From positions 1 to 17,832 of the forward strand of contig JAAYRN010000225.1 in NCBI GenBank assembly GCA_012518765.1: DNA of 17,832 bases. Reading direction: 5' to 3'. The position numbers and the translations under genes were made by a program. The notes beneath the pieces were generated by a model. That model searched no databases and was not told where the DNA came from. It worked only from the letters and a program-made list of their open reading frames with translations. Positions 16,203 to 17,832 of the stretch are shown here, piece after piece (position 1 is the stretch's first letter; the number at the start of each line of letters is the position of its first letter). The stretch is from Bacteroidales bacterium (GTDB taxonomy: Bacteria; Bacteroidota; Bacteroidia; Bacteroidales; WCHB1-69).

Positions 16203-17633
16203 ATGATGGAGTATATAAGTATATTGGTAGTGCTTTTTGCTGCGGAATTGATTTACTTTCATATTGCACAAAAGTGGAAGATCATTGACATACCCAACGG
16301 GCGCAGTTCGCATTCGGAACCTACGCTGCGAGGAGGTGGCATCATCTACTGGGTGACGGCATTGATTTATTTTGTGCTGAATCCTTCGGCGCAAGCAACC
16401 TGGATTTTTCTGGGTCTGACTGCTATCGCAGCCATAAGCTTCTTGGACGATGTGGCCGAAGTGAGGCAAAAAATACGGCTGATTTTTCAACTGTTGAGCA
16501 TAACCTGTGCCTTTATTGCGATAAATGCATTCGGGAATTATTCGTGGTGGGTAATATTACTGGGTTATTTCTTTTTTGTGGGTATCCTCAATGCGTATAA
16601 TTTTATGGACGGAATCAACGGCATGACAGGCCTTTGTTCGCTGGTGATTCTGGGTTCGCTGCAATATGTGAATCTTAATATTACGCCGTTTGTGGATGCC
16701 GACCTGATATGGTATCCGATGATCGCATCGGTGGTTTTTCTGTTTTTCAACTTCCGAAAACAAGCCAAATGTTTTGCGGGCGATGTGGGTAGCATCAGCA
16801 TCGGTTTTTGGGTGATGGTGTTGCTGTTAAGGTTGACGATACAAACGCAAAATCTGATTTGGATTGGTTTTTTGCTGGTGTATGGTGTGGAAACATGCGG
16901 TACCATTTTTCACCGCATTCTGCGGCGGGAAAATATTACTCTACCGCACCGGTTGCATTTCTTTCAGATTCTGGTGAACGAATACCGTTTACCGCATCGG
17001 TTGGTTTCGAGCGTGTATGCCGCGTTGCAGTTGATTTGTTCTGCGCTCATCATTTGGCTCTATCCGACAATGGGTTGGTGGATTTTCGGCATTCTTGCGG
17101 TCGTCTTGTCCGCAGTATATACGCTGAAGTTTAAACTGATGATAATGGCCGATAGTCCGCAACTGAAAGCGAACATGCGCAAACAGGCTGCCATGAGCTA
17201 CCAACCTGCGTATGCAGATTCGCGTTATACTCAACCTACAACGGCCGACTCTGTTCCCGCGTCACCCGAAACGGCAGAGATTGATGCTGCGACATACATT
17301 GCACCCATTGCCGGCCCCAACGAAGCGGCACATGACGCAAGCCTCTCCCCATCCGGGGCAACCCATGACGCAACCCACTCCAACTCCCCGGCATCCAAAC
17401 CCGAGTCCACATCCGCGAAGCCGCAACCGTCGACCGCCACACCATCTGCAGCAGCTGCCACATCGAAACCGGCAGCCAAGAACCCGGCACTATCGCACCT
17501 TGACGAAACCGAACCTGCCGAAAGTGTTGCTCACCCCCACAAGGACGACATTTTTCTCCTGACCAACCCCAACCACCCCGGCCATCCCGGCTTCCCTGAT
17601 CGCTCCGACAGTTCCCGTTCCGCCAACCCTTGA
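16203..17633 (+). CDS. WecA/WbpL-like undecaprenyl-phosphate sugar-1-phosphate transferase with unusual C-terminal tail
   Basis: 476 residues. Residues 1-315 are a polytopic membrane enzyme of the MraY/WecA family: PNGRSSHSEPTLRGGG (31-46), LDD (81-83), NAYNFMDGINGM (130-141), FAGDVGS (191-197) and HRLHFFQ (249-255), all expected catalytic or substrate-binding motifs. It should transfer a HexNAc-1-phosphate or 6-deoxy derivative to undecaprenyl phosphate and so start repeat-unit synthesis. The usual protein ends near 320. Here about 160 more residues follow, rich in Ala, Pro, Ser, Thr and His, with no membrane segment, predicted by eye to be disordered. The underlying DNA is 65-67% G+C in sampled 60-base blocks and strongly C-over-G. 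It ends within a C-rich stretch that runs past the stop. It probably has its own promoter. Confidence 0.88.
   Translation: MMEYISILVVLFAAELIYFHIAQKWKIIDIPNGRSSHSEPTLRGGGIIYWVTALIYFVLNPSAQATWIFLGLTAIAAISFLDDVAEVRQKIRLIFQLLSITCAFIAINAFGNYSWWVILLGYFFFVGILNAYNFMDGINGMTGLCSLVILGSLQYVNLNITPFVDADLIWYPMIASVVFLFFNFRKQAKCFAGDVGSISIGFWVMVLLLRLTIQTQNLIWIGFLLVYGVETCGTIFHRILRRENITLPHRLHFFQILVNEYRLPHRLVSSVYAALQLICSALIIWLYPTMGWWIFGILAVVLSAVYTLKFKLMIMADSPQLKANMRKQAAMSYQPAYADSRYTQPTTADSVPASPETAEIDAATYIAPIAGPNEAAHDASLSPSGATHDATHSNSPASKPESTSAKPQPSTATPSAAAATSKPAAKNPALSHLDETEPAESVAHPHKDDIFLLTNPNHPGHPGFPDRSDSSRSANP
17329..17394 (+). repeat. Two 11-codon imperfect repeats in the transferase tail
   Basis: CATGACGCAA occurs at 17331-17340 and again at 17364-17373, 33 bp apart. 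The encoded units HDASLSPSGAT and HDATHSNSPAS are related in a His-Asp-Ala-Ser/Thr and Ser/Ala pattern. This suggests local duplication in the low-complexity tail. Confidence 0.5.
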
Positions 17634-17707
17634 ATCTCCACTCCCCTACTCTAATCTCCAACCACCCACTACGCGCGCTTGAATCTCAACTCACACACAC
17701 TCTAATT
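17629..17707 (+). repeat. Degenerate ~30-bp direct repeat downstream of the transferase gene
   Basis: CTTGAATCTCCACTC at 17629-17643 recurs as CTTGAATCTCAACTC at 17678-17692, each followed after a few bases by CTCTAAT. The first copy spans the transferase stop codon. The region is C-rich and G-poor and shows no hairpin that I would call a terminator, although two genes converge here. Confidence 0.5.
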
Positions 17708-17722
17708 GTTACCATGAAAACT

Positions 17723-17832
17723 TTATTCCTTGAAAAAATTCTTTTGAAGCCAATATTTATACATCGGATCTAAAAACGATAATTCTTCACCCGTATCATC
17801 CAGTATCTCATTTTCGATCAACAGCCGTTTAA
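17723..17832 (-). CDS. C-terminal end of an unidentified protein (partial, converging gene)
   Basis: On the minus strand a frame enters from the right edge and runs 35 codons to a TAA at 17725-17723. The residues include RLLIENEILDDTGEELSFLD and end WLQKNFFKE. The acidic stretch followed by FLDPMYKYWL resembles the end of Bacteroidetes ATP-binding (AAA-type) proteins in which a DP motif precedes an aromatic helix, but 35 residues are too few for more than a weak suggestion. Codon use looks real (no stops, sensible residues) and it is convergent with the polysaccharide locus, so it probably marks the locus boundary. Confidence 0.6.
   Translation of the reverse strand, partial: KRLLIENEILDDTGEELSFLDPMYKYWLQKNFFKE

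Noticed and set aside
17231..17661. Long open frames on the minus strand and in a second + frame (17212-17562) over the transferase tail
   Set aside because: They arise because the C-rich DNA has few stop codons in any frame; their products are low-complexity and the main + frame is continuous with a well-conserved transferase.

Overview
The window is a cell-surface polysaccharide (capsule or O-antigen) assembly locus, almost certainly from a Bacteroidales bacterium. Support for that lineage: most genes are AT-rich, intergenic gaps are short with few Shine-Dalgarno sequences, there is a Bacteroidetes-type promoter (TTG, 21 bp, TATCTTTG) before the initiating transferase, an IS1182-type element is present, and the protein types (nitroreductase plus pyruvyl transferase pair, WecA-like transferase with a reductase at the distal end) are typical of Bacteroides/Parabacteroides/Dysgonomonas-type loci. 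Genus cannot be assigned from the sequence alone.

Layout, all on the + strand except the last gene. (1) Positions 1-7813, very AT-rich and tightly packed: the C-terminal part of a Wzx flippase, a nitroreductase-family protein with a long N-terminal extension, a polysaccharide pyruvyl transferase, a GT2 glycosyltransferase, a secreted GH16 glycosidase lipoprotein, two more GT2 enzymes and a Wzy-type polymerase. (2) Positions 7814-9803, a scar: a decayed IS1182-family element (7881-9327) with 18-bp inverted repeats and a 6-bp target duplication. Its transposase has five frameshifts and an internal deletion. It is followed by the broken N-terminal third of a GT4 glycosyltransferase. (3) Positions 9804-15142: an intact GT4 enzyme; a three-gene nucleotide-sugar set for a 2-acetamido-2,6-dideoxy-L-hexose (CapE/WbjB-type dehydratase-epimerase, WecB/FnlC-type 2-epimerase, RmlD/WbvR-type 4-reductase split by a frameshift at an 11-A run); and a WbuB-like transferase. 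(4) Positions 15144-17633, higher GC: a WbpV-like 4-reductase, then a WecA/WbpL-like polyprenyl-phosphate sugar-phosphate transferase with its own candidate promoter and an unusual 160-residue Ala/Pro/Ser/Thr tail. (5) The C-terminal end of an unrelated gene converging on the locus from the right edge (minus strand).

How the genes work together (inference from families): the WecA-like enzyme loads the first sugar phosphate on undecaprenyl phosphate. The WbuB-like enzyme adds the L-sugar made by the dehydratase/epimerase/reductase set. The GT4 and GT2 enzymes finish the repeat unit, and the pyruvyl transferase adds ketal pyruvate. Wzx flips the unit and Wzy polymerises it. The GH16 lipoprotein would act outside the inner membrane, possibly trimming or releasing chains. 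No wholly new system is evident. The most notable points are the poly(A) frameshift in the L-sugar reductase, the odd C-rich tail of the initiating transferase, the embedded GH16 lipoprotein, the nitroreductase/pyruvyl transferase pair, and the scar of IS and glycosyltransferase debris between the polymerase and the sugar-synthesis half.
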